Assembly: GCA_951230915.1 (NCBI GenBank)
Contig: OX579641.1
Coordinates: 11,842,001 to 11,906,000, forward strand
From: Antitrichia curtipendula
Taxonomy: Eukaryota > Streptophyta > Bryopsida > Hypnales > Leucodontaceae
Length of the DNA stretch: 64,000 bases
Direction of reading: 5' to 3'
Translations under genes and position numbers: made by a program
The notes under the pieces: generated by a model
What the model was told of the DNA's origin: nothing
The model's input: the letters and a program-made list of their open reading frames with translations, nothing else
Databases searched by the model: none
In this document: one piece after another, positions 36,196 to 48,100 of the stretch
Layout: each line of letters starts with the position of its first letter
How positions within the stretch are numbered: position 1 is the first letter of the stretch

Positions 36196-38562
36196 ATGGA
36201 GACACCACCGAGGAAGACAAAAGCAGAACGAGACAAGACAAGAGAACGTGCCGGACAAAAGCATCCCAAATGGCTGCACGTACTTCAAAATCCAGCGAAA
36301 CTTGCATTCAAGGGATGGGAGGAGGTATTAGAACCGTGGAGTGCCAAAAATTGCGCTCAATACATAGAGTGGTGCCACATTGACAAGGCGTTCCCAGAAG
36401 AACGACACAATTTTCATCGACGATTTCACAAGGCGAACTTGAAGTATTGCACCGACGAAGAATTCAAAAATCGTTGCATTGAGGTGTACTAAGTTCTGTA
36501 CAACCAGCCCACTGTGAAAAGAAACGAAGTCAATCTTTTCATTGCACGTGGGGTCCAAGCAGAAATAAAGCTTCACAAGCGAGTGGATTGGTCAACTTTA
36601 AAAGACGTGGGTTCCAACGTCACTATTCCGACGCCGGCCAACGGATTTATTCCAAGGGGGGTAAAAAAATATCCAGAGGGTGGTTTGGGCAGCATCAGGA
36701 CGCAAATTACGAGCGTTGACAACTACGAGACCGAAGATTCTGAAACAGATAGAGACTTGGATGGAACTCGTACTCCACCATGTCCACCTGGTCCTAGGGC
36801 AACGCAACGTACTAAAAGAAGGAGGGCCGTGCAATTATCAATGGATGCCGCACTTGCAAATGCAGCGGTGGGCGAAGCTGACACGGATGTGGTCAACGCC
36901 TTGAAGATTCAATTGGCCGAAAAAGATCTCTTCATTCAAGGATTGAATGTCAATTTGGCTGAATGTGAGGCCAAACTGAAGGACAAGAGCAACTTACTAT
37001 CGCAGCGGGAACGTGACATAGAAGAACTTCGACAAGCTCTTGAAGCCGCTATGATGAGATATGAAGGGCACGATCCAAGAGGGCATGCTCAAGGGATGCC
37101 TTCACAAGTAGATGGCGCAGAAATATCTTTGGCTGAAGAAAATACAACGATTGCAGTGCTACAAGGCGTGAGGGGTCCCACCACAGGCCTCAGTGAATTG
37201 GTTCTTGCACCGCTGCCAGCCATAAATGCTAGTGCATCCATGTCAGCAACACATGATTCATTATCGTTTGACGGATTAGATGCATTTGCGAACATACCAG
37301 TCGTAGGGTTGGTGGGCGCCCAAACGGTCGAAAATAGTGAAGAACTCACTGTTTTACGTGCCAACAATGTCGAGTTGCGAGGTCAGTTGGCTGCGTTGGT
37401 AGCACAATATTATCAGTGGAAGTTAACATGCATCTTCACCGTCGATACGAACCGACAAATGGCCACGGAGTTCAAAAAGGTGGCCAACAATTACTTTGAG
37501 CACAATCAGGAGAGGGCCTTCGGTTTAACATCATGGGCCCTTATAGACGATCTTTTTGATCGAGAAGACTGGGTAATGAAATCCATTGGTGGCAACATGA
37601 AGATCATTGACTGGTCCGCACACAATTGGGATTTCGCAAACGCCATTTCTTCACATCTTACAGACGAGCCAAAGTTGTTGTGGCCACAGCCTTCTAGCTT
37701 CGTTTTAGACGGGACCACGTGCATCATTTGTTTAAATCCATTTGACCCCGAAGGTGGAATGCACTTAGGCACATGCGAGCACCTCTACCGTCCGTTTTGT
37801 TTGATCAGTTTGATGATAACGCGTAGGCGATGCGCTGTATGCAAGGCTCCCTTCCACGAGCGCTTGTACGAGTTGTTCGGCCTGGTCCCATACATGCCAC
37901 CGGATTGGGAATTTAATGTAATAAATTCCCCCCATAACTTTGATATATGGGGACAAGACCTTATTTGGAGTTGGCGTTTCAAGCATCACTTTGGAGAGAA
38001 ATCGATGCTCGCTAGAGAATGGGGTTGGGAAAACGATCCAACTGAGGTCGTACAAGTGTGTGAGAACTTGATTCCCATCAAAGACAAGTTCAGTCTCAGA
38101 CAGCAAAATTTCTTTTACCAGTGCTTCAACGGACATTGGGACGAAGCCACCAAACAATTCCGATTTGGACTTCATCCGAAATCATGGCGATGGGGACGTG
38201 ATGGAGTGCGTATCACTGATGATGACGGGGTTCAAGTCGTGGATGAGTCCGGATATGAAGTACCGGGAACTCAGGAGATGCTTATGATGTCAGAGTCGGA
38301 ATGGAGAGAAATTTTTAAGAACGATGTAATGGATTATTTGCTCGACATGCATAGTCCTGGGACGAAGCGTGCTCTTAAACAAATGCGTGGCTCGCAGTTT
38401 CTGAAGGCCATACTCGAGGAAGATGGACCAGTGAAATGAACCCGGTCTAGAGCTCGACGACTTCAACTTGGCTCAGATGAGGACTGCATTGTAGAAGCCG
38501 GGGCAAACGACAACAAAGCAGGTCCTAGTGGTACGGCACAGAGCCCCATGAATATCGATTAA
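36196..38562 (+). pseudogene. Coiled-coil/RING-finger gene of the giant hAT (unknown family)
   Basis: One frame of 788 codons runs from ATG 36196 to TAA 38560, broken by TAA at 36490 (codon 99) and TGA at 38437 (codon 748). The N-terminal 200 residues form a conserved block shared with 43351-44427 (KLAFKGWE, QYIEWCHIDKAFP, RVDWSTLKD). Next come a basic patch, a coiled coil (about residues 240-285) and a RING-type finger (residues 509-555, CIICLNPF...TCEHLYRPFC...CAVC). At the fifth zinc position Arg replaces the expected Cys/His (HLYRPFC), one base change from His. The 230-residue C-terminal region is Trp-rich and unknown. A ubiquitin-ligase-like role is possible only if the finger is intact in sister copies. 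Confidence 0.65.
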
Positions 38563-38800
38563 GTGCACTTTATGGTGTTGTAGATAACATCAAGGCACAT
38601 CGCACAAAAGTACATAGCTACAGGCTTTAGACAGACTCGTAGAGTCCTTTTTTTCTACCGTAATTCATTACATATATTGATGTGCAGATAATAGTACAGT
38701 GACGAAATCATACATTTTTTCCATTTTGTATTGTTGATGCGTATGAAATGTATATACACTTTCTCTTTTCAGTATGTGCAAGTGGGATTTCCGAATTAAT
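38563..38800. other. 3' flank of the RING gene
   Basis: AT-rich, no further gene seen. Confidence 0.4.
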
Positions 38801-38946
38801 TCGTTGCATAGCAGTTGAATTCCTAACGAACTAGTTTAGTAAAATATGCAAAAAATACATTAAATTTTTTTTTGGCTCTTTGCTATAGAAATGGTAGTTT
38901 TGAGTAGTTTTTGCCAGAAAATTGGCCTTGGGCCTTTAGGGGTTAA
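38801..38946 (+). mobile_element. Truncated right end of a TTAA-flanked element
   Basis: Homologous to the right end of 52463-53383 (TTTGCTATAGAAATGGTAGTTTTGAG... against TTTGCAATAGAAGTGGCAG). It ends CCTTTAGGGG followed by TTAA (38943-38946). The left part is missing. Confidence 0.55.
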
Positions 38947-39454
38947 ATAAGCACCACCATTGTGGACATGTTTTCATCCAAAAATTCGGAAGTCGAAGTA
39001 GGTCTAAGATAGTAAGATTTGAATGAAACAAAAAAATGTGTTAACAAAAATTGAATACATACAATTGAGACACCATAATCCCAATGGTAAGACTGTCCCT
39101 CCAAGTTCCAAATGAACCTTACCTTAAAAAATAAAAATTTAATTCAGAAATTTGTGAGTTGTTTTTTAAAGAACATGCAGACATTACCCGGTAAACAAGA
39201 GTTTCCATACCGTCTAAAATGAAATGGATAAATTGATATGGGAAAAAACAAAACTTACCACAAACCATAAATAAAAGACGATATTTTCTCTGGGACCATT
39301 ACTTCAATTGCAATGTGTACATGACATCCAAAATTGTATGATTGCATATCTAATATTAGGATTTTGCCATCTTGGAATATAGCAGTACAAGAAGAAGTAT
39401 AAGAAATGTCAAAACTTGTGAGCACGGCCATTGAAAAATCCATTATGAGTGGTT

Positions 39455-39680
39455 CATAATTTTAATTCAACAATTCCATTAGCAAGTGCTTGTAGAAAAA
39501 CAACACATGTATTGTTGGCCATGAAAATATAATCTCCCCTTCAACTCCTTTGGAAAGTGGAGTAGGTGAACTTCTCCATTTGGGTATTTAATCATACAAA
39601 CTAGGAAGCATAAATGAGAGGCAAAGTACAAAAAACTGCAATTGACTAGAGAGGAAGAATCCCATGCCGAAGTCCATTGT
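39455..39680 (+). repeat. Direct repeat, copy 1 (copy 2 at 41241-41480)
   Basis: About 220 bp beginning TTCATAATTTTAATTCAACA and ending AGGAAGAATCCCATG recurs at 41241-41480 with modest divergence. Each copy is followed directly by a GTCCGCGCCC array (39694 and 41500). Repeat and array were therefore duplicated together, indicating internal duplication within the giant element. Confidence 0.75.
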
Positions 39681-39693
39681 GCTGTTTCCCTAA

Positions 39694-39870
39694 GTCCCCG
39701 CCCTTCAATCCCCGCCCGGACGTAAGTCCGAGCCCATGAGTCCTCGCCCTTCCTCCGTCCGCGCCTAGGAGTCCACGCCCGCGCGCAACAGACGCAACAG
39801 GGAATTACGTCCCCGCCCCAGGGTTCACGCCCGGCATTGAGTCCCTGCCATGCGTCCGTGCCCAAACACT
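39694..39870 (+). promoter_or_regulatory. GTCC(C/G)CGCCC motif array, internal
   Basis: About eight to nine copies, plus-strand polarity, with 8-14-bp spacers. No intact gene starts directly after it; degenerate CCCTAAA-like sequence follows (39900-39960). Confidence 0.55.
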
Positions 39871-40245
39871 TTCAGAAACCATACCCTAGACGTTTGGCTG
39901 AAACCCATTTTCAAACCCTAAACCAATAAACCTAATACCCTAAAACCCTGAAAACCATAAATCCTAACGTCCTTGATTACTTAAATTACTGAAGTAACTA
40001 CCTCTATATGTCTTTTCCTATTCCGCTTCTAAAAATATATATCCATATCGTTCAATGATGTTTTAATGATATGTTATCCATGTTTGCATATTTAGAGAAT
40101 TAAACTTTGAAGCCTTGTTACAACACTACGCCGAAAGGAAAAAAATTAATAAAGGTGGAAATGCTTCTCCACCCAATCCTTCTTGAGTTCTTGCCAACTC
40201 TTACAATAGCATTTCCAAGGCCTCACGGTGAAACCACATTGACAA

Positions 40246-40860
40246 TGGCTACCCTTAAAGATAAAAAAAAATGGAGAGGGAGTGATTAAGATTTTCATCA
40301 TTTGAAGTGGCTACCCTTAAAGATAAAAAAAAATGGGGAAGGAGTGATTAAGATTTTCATCATTTGAAGTGGCTACCCTTAAAGATAAAAAAAAAAATGG
40401 GGAGGGAGTGATTAAGATTTTCATCATTTGAAGTGGCTATCCTTAAAGATTAAAAAAATGGGGAGGGAGTGATTAAGATTTTCATCATTTGAAGTGGCTA
40501 CCCTTAAAGATTAAAAAATGGGGAGGGAGTGATTAAGATTTTCATCATTTGAAGTGGCTACCCTTACAGATAAAAAAAAATGGGGAAGGAGTGATTAAAA
40601 TTTTCATCATTTGAAGTGGCTACCCTTAAAGATTAAAAAAATAGGGAGAGAGTGGAACCGGGAGGGACTAATTAAGATTTTCATCATTTGAAGTGGCTAC
40701 CCTTACAGATAAAAAAAAATGGGGAAGGAGTGATTAAAATTTTCATCATTTGAAGTGGCTACCCTTAAAGATTAAAAAAATAGGGAGAGAGTGGAACCGG
40801 GAGGGACTAATTAAGATTTTCATCATTGGGAGTGGCTACTATTGAAGATTAAAAAAATTG
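40246..40860. repeat. 62-bp minisatellite
   Basis: About ten units beginning GTGGCTACCCTTAAAGATAA, including an A-tract of variable length and TCATCATTTGAA. Some units carry an extra AGAGAGTGGAACCGGGAGGG block. A two-unit higher-order repeat occurs twice (about 40560-40690 and 40694-40830). Confidence 0.9.
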
Positions 40861-41499
40861 GTAGAAGTGCTTGTCTACCAAACCTCTCTTGCAATTTCCG
40901 ACAATGAAATTTTCAAAGCCTTGTGGGAACACACACTTGTGCCACGCCGAAAGAGATAAATAAATTAATAAAGATAGAAGTGCTTCGCCACCAAACCCTT
41001 CTCGCTAATTCCAGCAATTACAAAATTATTTGCGATAACCGAACTCCAACAATGAAATGGATAAAAGTTCATTAAGGAATAAAATCCTTTGCTCCAAACA
41101 ATGTTAATAGAGCCATTGTTTTAGTTCTCTCTTTCCAAATTCGACAATTAAATGAATAACTATTTGAAAAGGAATAGAGTACTATTTCCTAAAAATTGAA
41201 CAATATGAAGGCAATGGCTAAAAATCGGAAATCCGTGTGTTTCATAATTTTAATTCAACAATTCCATTAGCAAGTGCTTATGAAAAAACAACACATGTAT
41301 TGTTGGCCATTATAGTATAATTTCCCCTTGAATTCCTTTGGAAAGTGGAGTAGGTGTACTTTATTCATTTGCGTATTTAATCATACAAACAAGGGAGCAG
41401 AAATGAGAGGCAAAGGGCAACAAATAAATGCAATCCACATTGAATGGAGAGGAAGAATCCCATGTGAAAGTCAAAGTCACAGCGAAGGTGCTGTTCACC

Positions 41500-42318
41500 T
41501 GAGTCCACGCCCTTGAGTCCCCGCTAGTCCGTAAGTCCGCGCCCAGGGGTCCAAGCCCGTGGTGAAGTCCGCGCCCAAGAGTTCACGCCCCAGAACTAAG
41601 TCCGCGCCTCAAAATCCTTGCGTCCACGCCTGGACACTCCCGACAGCCAAATGGTTTTTCTGAAATCCTTGAGTCCGCGCCCGGACACTCCCGAAAGCCA
41701 AATGGCTTCCGGGAGTGATTTTGAATTCCTTGAGTCCGCACCCCATGCGTCCGCGCCTGGACACTCCCGAAATCCAAATGGGTTTGTGGGAGTGATTCTG
41801 AAATCCTTGAGTCCGTGCCCCATGAGTCCGCGCCCGAACACTCCCGAAACCCAAATGGTTTTCGGGAGTGATTCTCAAATCCTTGAGTCCATGCCCCATG
41901 AGTCCGCGCCCGGACACTCCCGAAACCAAAATGGCTTTCAAGAGTGATTCTCAAATCCTTGAGTCCGCATCCCATGCGTCCGCGCCCGGACACTCCCGAA
42001 ACCCAAATGGCTTTCAAGAGTGATTCTCAAATCCTTGAGTCCGCGTCCCATGCGTCCGCGCCCGGACACTCCCGAAAGTCATTTGGATTATCGGGAGTGA
42101 TTCTGAAATCCTTGAGTCCGCGCCCCATGCGTTTGCGCCCGGACACTCCTGAAAGCCATTTGGGTTATCGGGAGTGATTCTGAAATCCTTGAGTCCGCGC
42201 CCCATGCATCTGCGCCCGGACACTCTTGAAAGCCATTTGGATTATCGGGAGTGATTCTGAAATCCTTGAGTCCGCGCCCCATGCGTCCGCGCTCGGACAC
42301 TCCCAAAAGCCATTTGGC
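41500..42318 (+). repeat. GTCCGCGCCC array expanded into a 76-bp hairpin minisatellite
   Basis: The array starts with simple motif spacing (41500-41620) and then becomes nine to ten tandem units of about 76 bp. Each unit contains two GTCCGCGCCC motifs and an inverted repeat CACTCCCGA...TCGGGAGTG able to form a hairpin (9-bp stem, loop of about 17-20 nt). Later units are more alike than earlier ones, suggesting recent local amplification. Long open frames on both strands here are by-products of the repeat. Confidence 0.85.
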
Positions 42319-43005
42319 TTTGAATCCTTTTAGTTGAAATTATTTGCACTATTGATTTTGATTTTCTACTTATTTATGTTAAGTAGTTGAGTTGAGAATG
42401 TACCAAGAAAAATTAGCAAGAAAAGCACTTAGTTTTCAGTTTTCACTCATTAAAAACTAATTGTTAAGCAGAGCTAGGTTCAAGAATCAAGATTGAAGAA
42501 AATACTAAATTATTAATTGCTTTTAGATGAAATGGAATCACAATTATTCCAACAAAGAAATTGTTCTAGCAAGAAAATCTAGCCCTATTTAACAATTATT
42601 TTTTTTAAATTCTAAAAATTGCATTCAAAAATGAATTCTACAAGTTATTTTTTCGAGAAGATGCTTACATTGCTCGGAAAAACTAAGATTGTCCATAACT
42701 TTCTCATTATTAGTCACATGTAGACAAAAATATAATCTTTGAATCAAAAAATTTGAATAAATTTGTTAGACTTTTTGTGATTTTTTTTGGCCTGCCTGCC
42801 AAATTTCATTTTTGCTTATTTTGCCATAACTTTGGCTCCTAGGCATGAATGAAAATAAAAATTATATTTTCACAAAGCTCTTGCAAAAATACACAACCTC
42901 CAAAAATCCCAAAAAATATTACTAAAAATTGAGACAGTAGGAATCTGCACGGACCCAATTACCGAAATTGTACCCCGAGGGGACAACCGGTCCTTTAGGG
43001 GTTAA
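42319..43005 (-). mobile_element. TTAA-flanked element, reverse orientation, one end lost
   Basis: Homologous to the reverse complement of 52463 to about 53140, including CCCCGAGGGGACA and the terminus CCTTTAGGGG-TTAA (43002-43005). The other end, about 240 bp, is missing at the junction with the hairpin minisatellite. Confidence 0.65.
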
Positions 43006-43350
43006 AACAATCAAATTTTTGGTTACTTTTCAAAACCTATGTATCTTGTGCTTTGTGGTTGTATACAATTGAGAAAAGTGCATTTGTAGACCATCAAACT
43101 CAACATAAGCAACGTGAGGTTGTAGGTGCAATTATGATCTTAGACTTGCAGAAGAGGGCTTGTCATTGAAGCTTCAAATTACAACCAAAGAGCTTACAAA
43201 GTTACAATGTTTCCACATCAATACATGAACAATCTTGGGATCATGAACAGTCCTAGGTTTTATCATATAAACAAATATACAATGCCCCTATGCCCCTAAT
43301 GTATCTTACTAACGCCTGAATTGCATTGTTCACTGGTCAATTCAAAGAGG

Positions 43351-44427
43351 TCAAGCTTCATCAATATGGCGGCGGGCATGCTCAAAGTCTTCAATCCTCT
43401 TTTTGTATCTTTCCTCTTTAATATTGAACTCTTTTTGTATGATCTTCTTCTCCCGACGAAGTTGTGAAACTTCGCCCTTTAGGCCTTCAATAATCTTCAA
43501 TAAAGAAGCATTGTCTAGGTTGGACATCCCTGTTTCCCCGTCCACCATATGTAATAACCCTTCTGTCATCATGGAAGGCTCCAACTTAGTCCCATCTCCT
43601 GAACATCCTCGCTCAAGTTGGTTCCACCTATCAATAACCGCGAGTTGTTCCCCCAAATTCTCAAGTGGTTCAAATGATAATCCAGCAACGTTGTTGTGAA
43701 TTTCTGTTTCTTTTTGTCCGATATGAACACCTTCAGTGCTCTCCGATGAAACCAAAGACTCATTATAAGACTGAAGTTGAGTGTCTCTTAGATTAAGCAA
43801 TATTTCATCCCTCTTCTCCTTTGTGCATCCAGATTTGAGGTCAACATCTGAATCTTCGGACCATTGTACCAACTCATCTACAGTGTATTCTATAGCATAT
43901 TTTGCCTTAGACATGCCCCCATAGCTATACTTCCGTTCATGTGGGATCTCAATGCTCTCTGAAGCTTTCACAATTTGTGTTGAAGCAGTCTTTATCGTAG
44001 ACCAATCTACACGACGAAGTAGTTTCTGCTCTGCATACACCATACGCAAGATGGCAAGGCTACATTCGTTCCTAATTACATACATGGTGCGATATAGGTG
44101 CTGATGTCCTTGGATGCATCTTTCAAGGAACTTCGGGTCCTTGCAATAGTGCAGGTTGGCTACACTACGCTTGCAGTGTTTTTTGTGCTCACTGTGTGGA
44201 AATACTTTATCTATTTGACACCAATCAATGTATTTGTCACAAGTTTTTTTAGTCCAAGGTTGTGGTTTGGTTTCCCAACCAGCAAAGGCTAGCTTATTTG
44301 AATCAAATAGAATATGCAAGCGCTTTTTGGATGCTTTGCAATTGCGAGCCCTCCCCTTATCACGAGGCCTCATAGTACAAAGAACATCAACCGTTTCATT
44401 TACCGTGCCCTGACTAGATTGGGACAT
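43351..44427 (-). CDS. Coiled-coil protein, paralogue of the RING gene N-terminus
   Basis: An intact 358-codon frame from ATG (44427) to the stop at 43351. Residues about 20-210 match the N-terminal block of the gene at 36196: KLAFAGWE, CDKYIDWCQIDKVFP, NLHYCKD, RRVDWSTIK. The C-terminal 60 residues are a strong coiled coil (LKGEVSQLRREKKIIQKEF), and the protein ends there, with no RING finger. It is either a naturally short form or lost its 3' part. It is divergent from the transposase gene, with a GTCCCCGCCC array between them. Its function is unknown; a partner of the transposase (compare the accessory proteins of En/Spm or MuDR) is an inference from context. It is the only giant-element gene here without a disabling mutation. 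Confidence 0.6.
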   Translation of the reverse strand: MSQSSQGTVNETVDVLCTMRPRDKGRARNCKASKKRLHILFDSNKLAFAGWETKPQPWTKKTCDKYIDWCQIDKVFPHSEHKKHCKRSVANLHYCKDPKFLERCIQGHQHLYRTMYVIRNECSLAILRMVYAEQKLLRRVDWSTIKTASTQIVKASESIEIPHERKYSYGGMSKAKYAIEYTVDELVQWSEDSDVDLKSGCTKEKRDEILLNLRDTQLQSYNESLVSSESTEGVHIGQKETEIHNNVAGLSFEPLENLGEQLAVIDRWNQLERGCSGDGTKLEPSMMTEGLLHMVDGETGMSNLDNASLLKIIEGLKGEVSQLRREKKIIQKEFNIKEERYKKRIEDFEHARRHIDEA

Positions 44428-44639
44428 ACTGCATCAAGATTTTAGCGCATGCTAAGGACAAATCTCAACTACGGAATAGTGCAATTGTTTTTAATCGGAA
44501 GGAAGGAAGTAGTGAAATGGACGTGACGAGTTCTGGCTGCAATACCGAGGTCCAAAGCCCCAACATGGAGCTTTAGAGCGAATTCCAAGATTTCAGGGCT
44601 GACCGGTTGGCATTGGGGAACGCACCCGGATTGGGCGGG

Positions 44640-44885
44640 TACTTATGGGCCCTGGCGCGCACACAAAGAGCGCACTCCGTTCCCGCCCAGTGAAACTGTC
44701 CGGGCGCGGACGTCCCCGCCCGGCAATGTGTCCGGTCGCGGACTTCCCCGACAACGTCCCCGCCCATGCCCTGCGTCCCCGCCTGACCTTCTCGCGTCCA
44801 CGTCCTCACTGTTTGCGTACGCGCCCAAGCCCAACAACGTTCGGGCCCATGCGACAAGTCCCTGCCTGTACTCACTAGGTCCCCG
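44640..44885 (+). promoter_or_regulatory. GTCCCCGCCC array in the divergent promoter of paralogue and transposase
   Basis: About nine motif copies (CGTCCCCGCCCGGC, CGTCCCCGCCCATG, CGTCCACGTCC, GTCCCTGCCTG), all plus strand. It ends about 18 bp before the transposase TATA box. Confidence 0.7.
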
Positions 44886-44902
44886 CTACTACAACGATCT
44901 TG

Positions 44903-44910
44903 TATAAAAG
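44903..44910 (+). promoter_or_regulatory. TATA box of the giant hAT transposase
   Basis: TATAAAAG immediately downstream of the motif array and about 245 bp upstream of the chosen ATG (45155). Confidence 0.6.
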
Positions 44911-45154
44911 CAGAGGGGCAGCAAGAGGCCCTTTGTCTTCCGCCCGTGCCTCTTTCCAGGTGTTCATTTTGAGTTCCTGGGTTGATTGAGATAGTGGGTG
45001 GAGGACTGCGCTGGTTTTCTACTGAGGTGATGTCAAAATCATTTCAAGTGGACGATTGGCACTAACAGTTGTTACTGGCACATATTCCTTGAAGACATTG
45101 AAGAATCCTGAACCCTTGCTGAAACATCCTATTTTGCACTTACCCGGGGCTGTA

Positions 45155-48100
45155 ATGGGTACCTTACGAAAACAAACGAGGGAGTGGGAACCGTGGTACG
45201 ATTTCTCAAATGATGGAAGTAAAGTGACTTGCCTCTTCTGCAACAACACATTTAGCTACAAACGTGAGCGGGCTTTTGCGCATTTTGGGTTCAAAAACAA
45301 GTCGGATAAATCTTTGTGTCCCCAAATGCCTCGGGCTGTGCGGCATCGATTTGCCAACTGTGCAAACTTTGTTCCTCAACGAATGATGGTTGAAAACGTG
45401 GAAGACATGCAGTCAGATCCGATCGCTCCAAGCACAGTTGGTCCCATAGCGAGTTCAAGCCAGTCCACTCAAAATGAAGTAATGGGGGGAGGGCAGACAA
45501 ATGGTAGTCATCCATCCGAATCATTTGAGCCTCCGCAACGATCTATGAGCCGTGCTGCCTCAAATTCAACAAGATCTGGACCAGTACGTCAACAACGCAT
45601 GGAGGATGCTATGAATATGGCAAAGAGGAAGGAGTTGGATGAAAAGTGGGCAAGTTTTTTCTATGAAGCGAATGTGCCATTCAATGTGGCGAGGAATCCA
45701 GCATTCATCGCGGCGGTGAGGGCAACCTCTGTAGCGCGCTTTGAATACAGTCCACCTTCGTACCATCAGTTCAGGACCCATTTGATTGAACCCAAGAGAT
45801 TGCAAATCAAAAACGAGATCAAAGCAAAAATGGCCTTTGCTGTGGAGAATTATGGGGTCACGCTGTGCACCGATGGTTGGAACAACGTCAATCGTCGGCC
45901 CCTAATGAACGTCATGATGTCTTGTCCCACTGGTGATGTGTTTTGGGGATCCATAAACACTTCTGGGCAACTGAAGACCATGACGTACATAGCAAACCAA
46001 GTAAAAGCCTTCATCGACAAGGTGGGTCCCAAATATGTAACCCAAATTTGTACAAACAACGCCAAAAACATGCTTGGAGCAATGAAAAATGTCATCTTCA
46101 CGTACCCACATATCTTCAAGCAGGATTGTATGGCGCATACACTAGATTTGTTGTTGGAAGATTGGGCCAAACTCCCCGGTTTCAAGAACTTAATTGCCCG
46201 GGCAAAACACCTGTGCCAGTACATTAGGGCCCATCATGCAACAATGTCCACTTTTCGTGAGTTGAGTCCAAACAAGCAGCTCTTAGTGCCTGCCGAAACC
46301 CGCTTTGCTTGTAACTTCCTGATGATGCAACGGTTGGTTCTATTGAGGACTGCACTGGAGGCCTTGATACTACACCCACGTGTTCAGAATTACATGGCGG
46401 GGTTACGGGATGTACCAAATGGTCCGCAATCGGCTACCATCGCAGGCTCTGTGGTCCACACTATTAGAGAGCTGGATTTTTGGCAACGATGCAGAGATTA
46501 TGTGTTCATAGTGGAAGACGTGCTGAAGGCCTTGCGTGTGTTTGATGGCCGAGAACCAGCCATGGGCAAGGCGTGGCTTACAATGCACAATTTGAGGGCA
46601 CACGTGTTTTCATTGAGAGAGCCACCCTTCAACCTACCCGACGTCTTAGCTGACGAGTTGGAGATAACCTTCGAAAAAAGATGGAAATTCGGATTTTCTG
46701 ATCTTCACTATGCAGGTGCGTTGTTGAATCCATACATCAGGGACCATCCGCAGCTTAAAGAAGACGGAATTGCGCTGCATGCATTGTATTGGGTTGTCCA
46801 CAAATTAAAAGATGTGGTGGGTGTGCGTTTTGATGTCGTCATGGAAGAACTAACTGAATACGAAGAGGGTACTGGACCATACAGTCCTGACGAAACACCC
46901 AACATTTGTGAGAGCAGTTTGCTTCCCACCAATGGTGGCACCAAATCGCAGATCGGGCCTTGTCCAAAATAGCAGAGCGTGTTCTATCCCTTACATGTTC
47001 GGCATCGTCTTGTGAAAGGAATTGGAGTATGTATTCCTTTGTCCACAACAGGAGCAGAAATCGCTTGACAGTGGATAAGGCCGAAGCTTTGGTATACATC
47101 TATACCAATAGCCATGTCCTTCGTCAGAGACCAGGGGCCGATCCAGTTTGTTGGTATGATGTAAATGTGCTCTCGGAGGATTCCAATCCAGATGCTCTTG
47201 GCCCCGTCCCGGTGAACGAACCTTATCGTGCATTTGCTGCAATGCAAGCAGAAGATGCGGAAGACGAAGAGATGGAAATGCCTAGGGCCCCTGTGCCATT
47301 CCGGGCAAATGTAGATTTGTGGGGAGAAGGGGCCGATCACCTTGAGGAAGCGAGGAATTACTACGGGGTTGGACCAAATCTCGATGACAATATTCCTGAA
47401 AATCATTGGGGGGCCCGGTCCTCGCCGCAACCTTTTACCTCCTCCTGTTCCAAACGAAGGCGTTGGTGGAGCGTATGCTGCTCAACGAATCTCTTCTTCT
47501 TCCGAGGGCGAAGAAGCCAGTGCAGCAATTCCTGGCAATGATGATTCCCCCTCTGACGATGACAACAACAACGATCACCCCCGTCCAGGAAACAATGGAG
47601 GGAATAGAGACGATTCCAATGATGGGAATGGAGGGAATTTGGAGAATCGTACAACTCAAAGTAATGATGGATCTGCCCATAATGGCAACGATAGTAGGAG
47701 ACTTGGCAGGGTGGGAGGCCAAGTCGGTGACAATATATCCGAAACAAGGCACCATGTTACAAACATCGGAGGTACGAGAATGGCTCGTATAGATGCAACA
47801 AATGAACGGCACATTGGTTTTGGGAGGCGTTTTGACCCTGAGCATGTGGAAAATGATGACATTCTTCAAACACAATTTAGTGCTGCGCTCCCGCCTTCTT
47901 TTGCGGCTCCTATAATTGGTCATGGACGAGGCCGAGAGGTGCAACGGTCTATTCCATCTGCTACTAGAACTCCAAATCCTACCTCCATACATTTTGGAGA
48001 AGGATTAGACTCTATAGGGAATGCTGAAGTGACGGTGGAGAACATTTCGAATACTACTAGAGGTGGAAGACCCCCTCAAATCCCTTGTGACCCCGCCATG

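Noticed and set aside
39900..39965. Interstitial telomere repeat (CCCTAAA-like)
   Set aside because: Only scattered, degenerate units without tandem register.
41583..42306. Long open frames on both strands
   Set aside because: They are produced by the 76-bp minisatellite period; repetitive translations without protein character.
44599..44625. CAGGGCTGACCGG as left terminus of a separate transposase-only hAT
   Set aside because: Similarity to CAGGGTTGTCACA is weak, the 8-bp flank does not match that at 50172, and it would cut off the divergent paralogue promoter.
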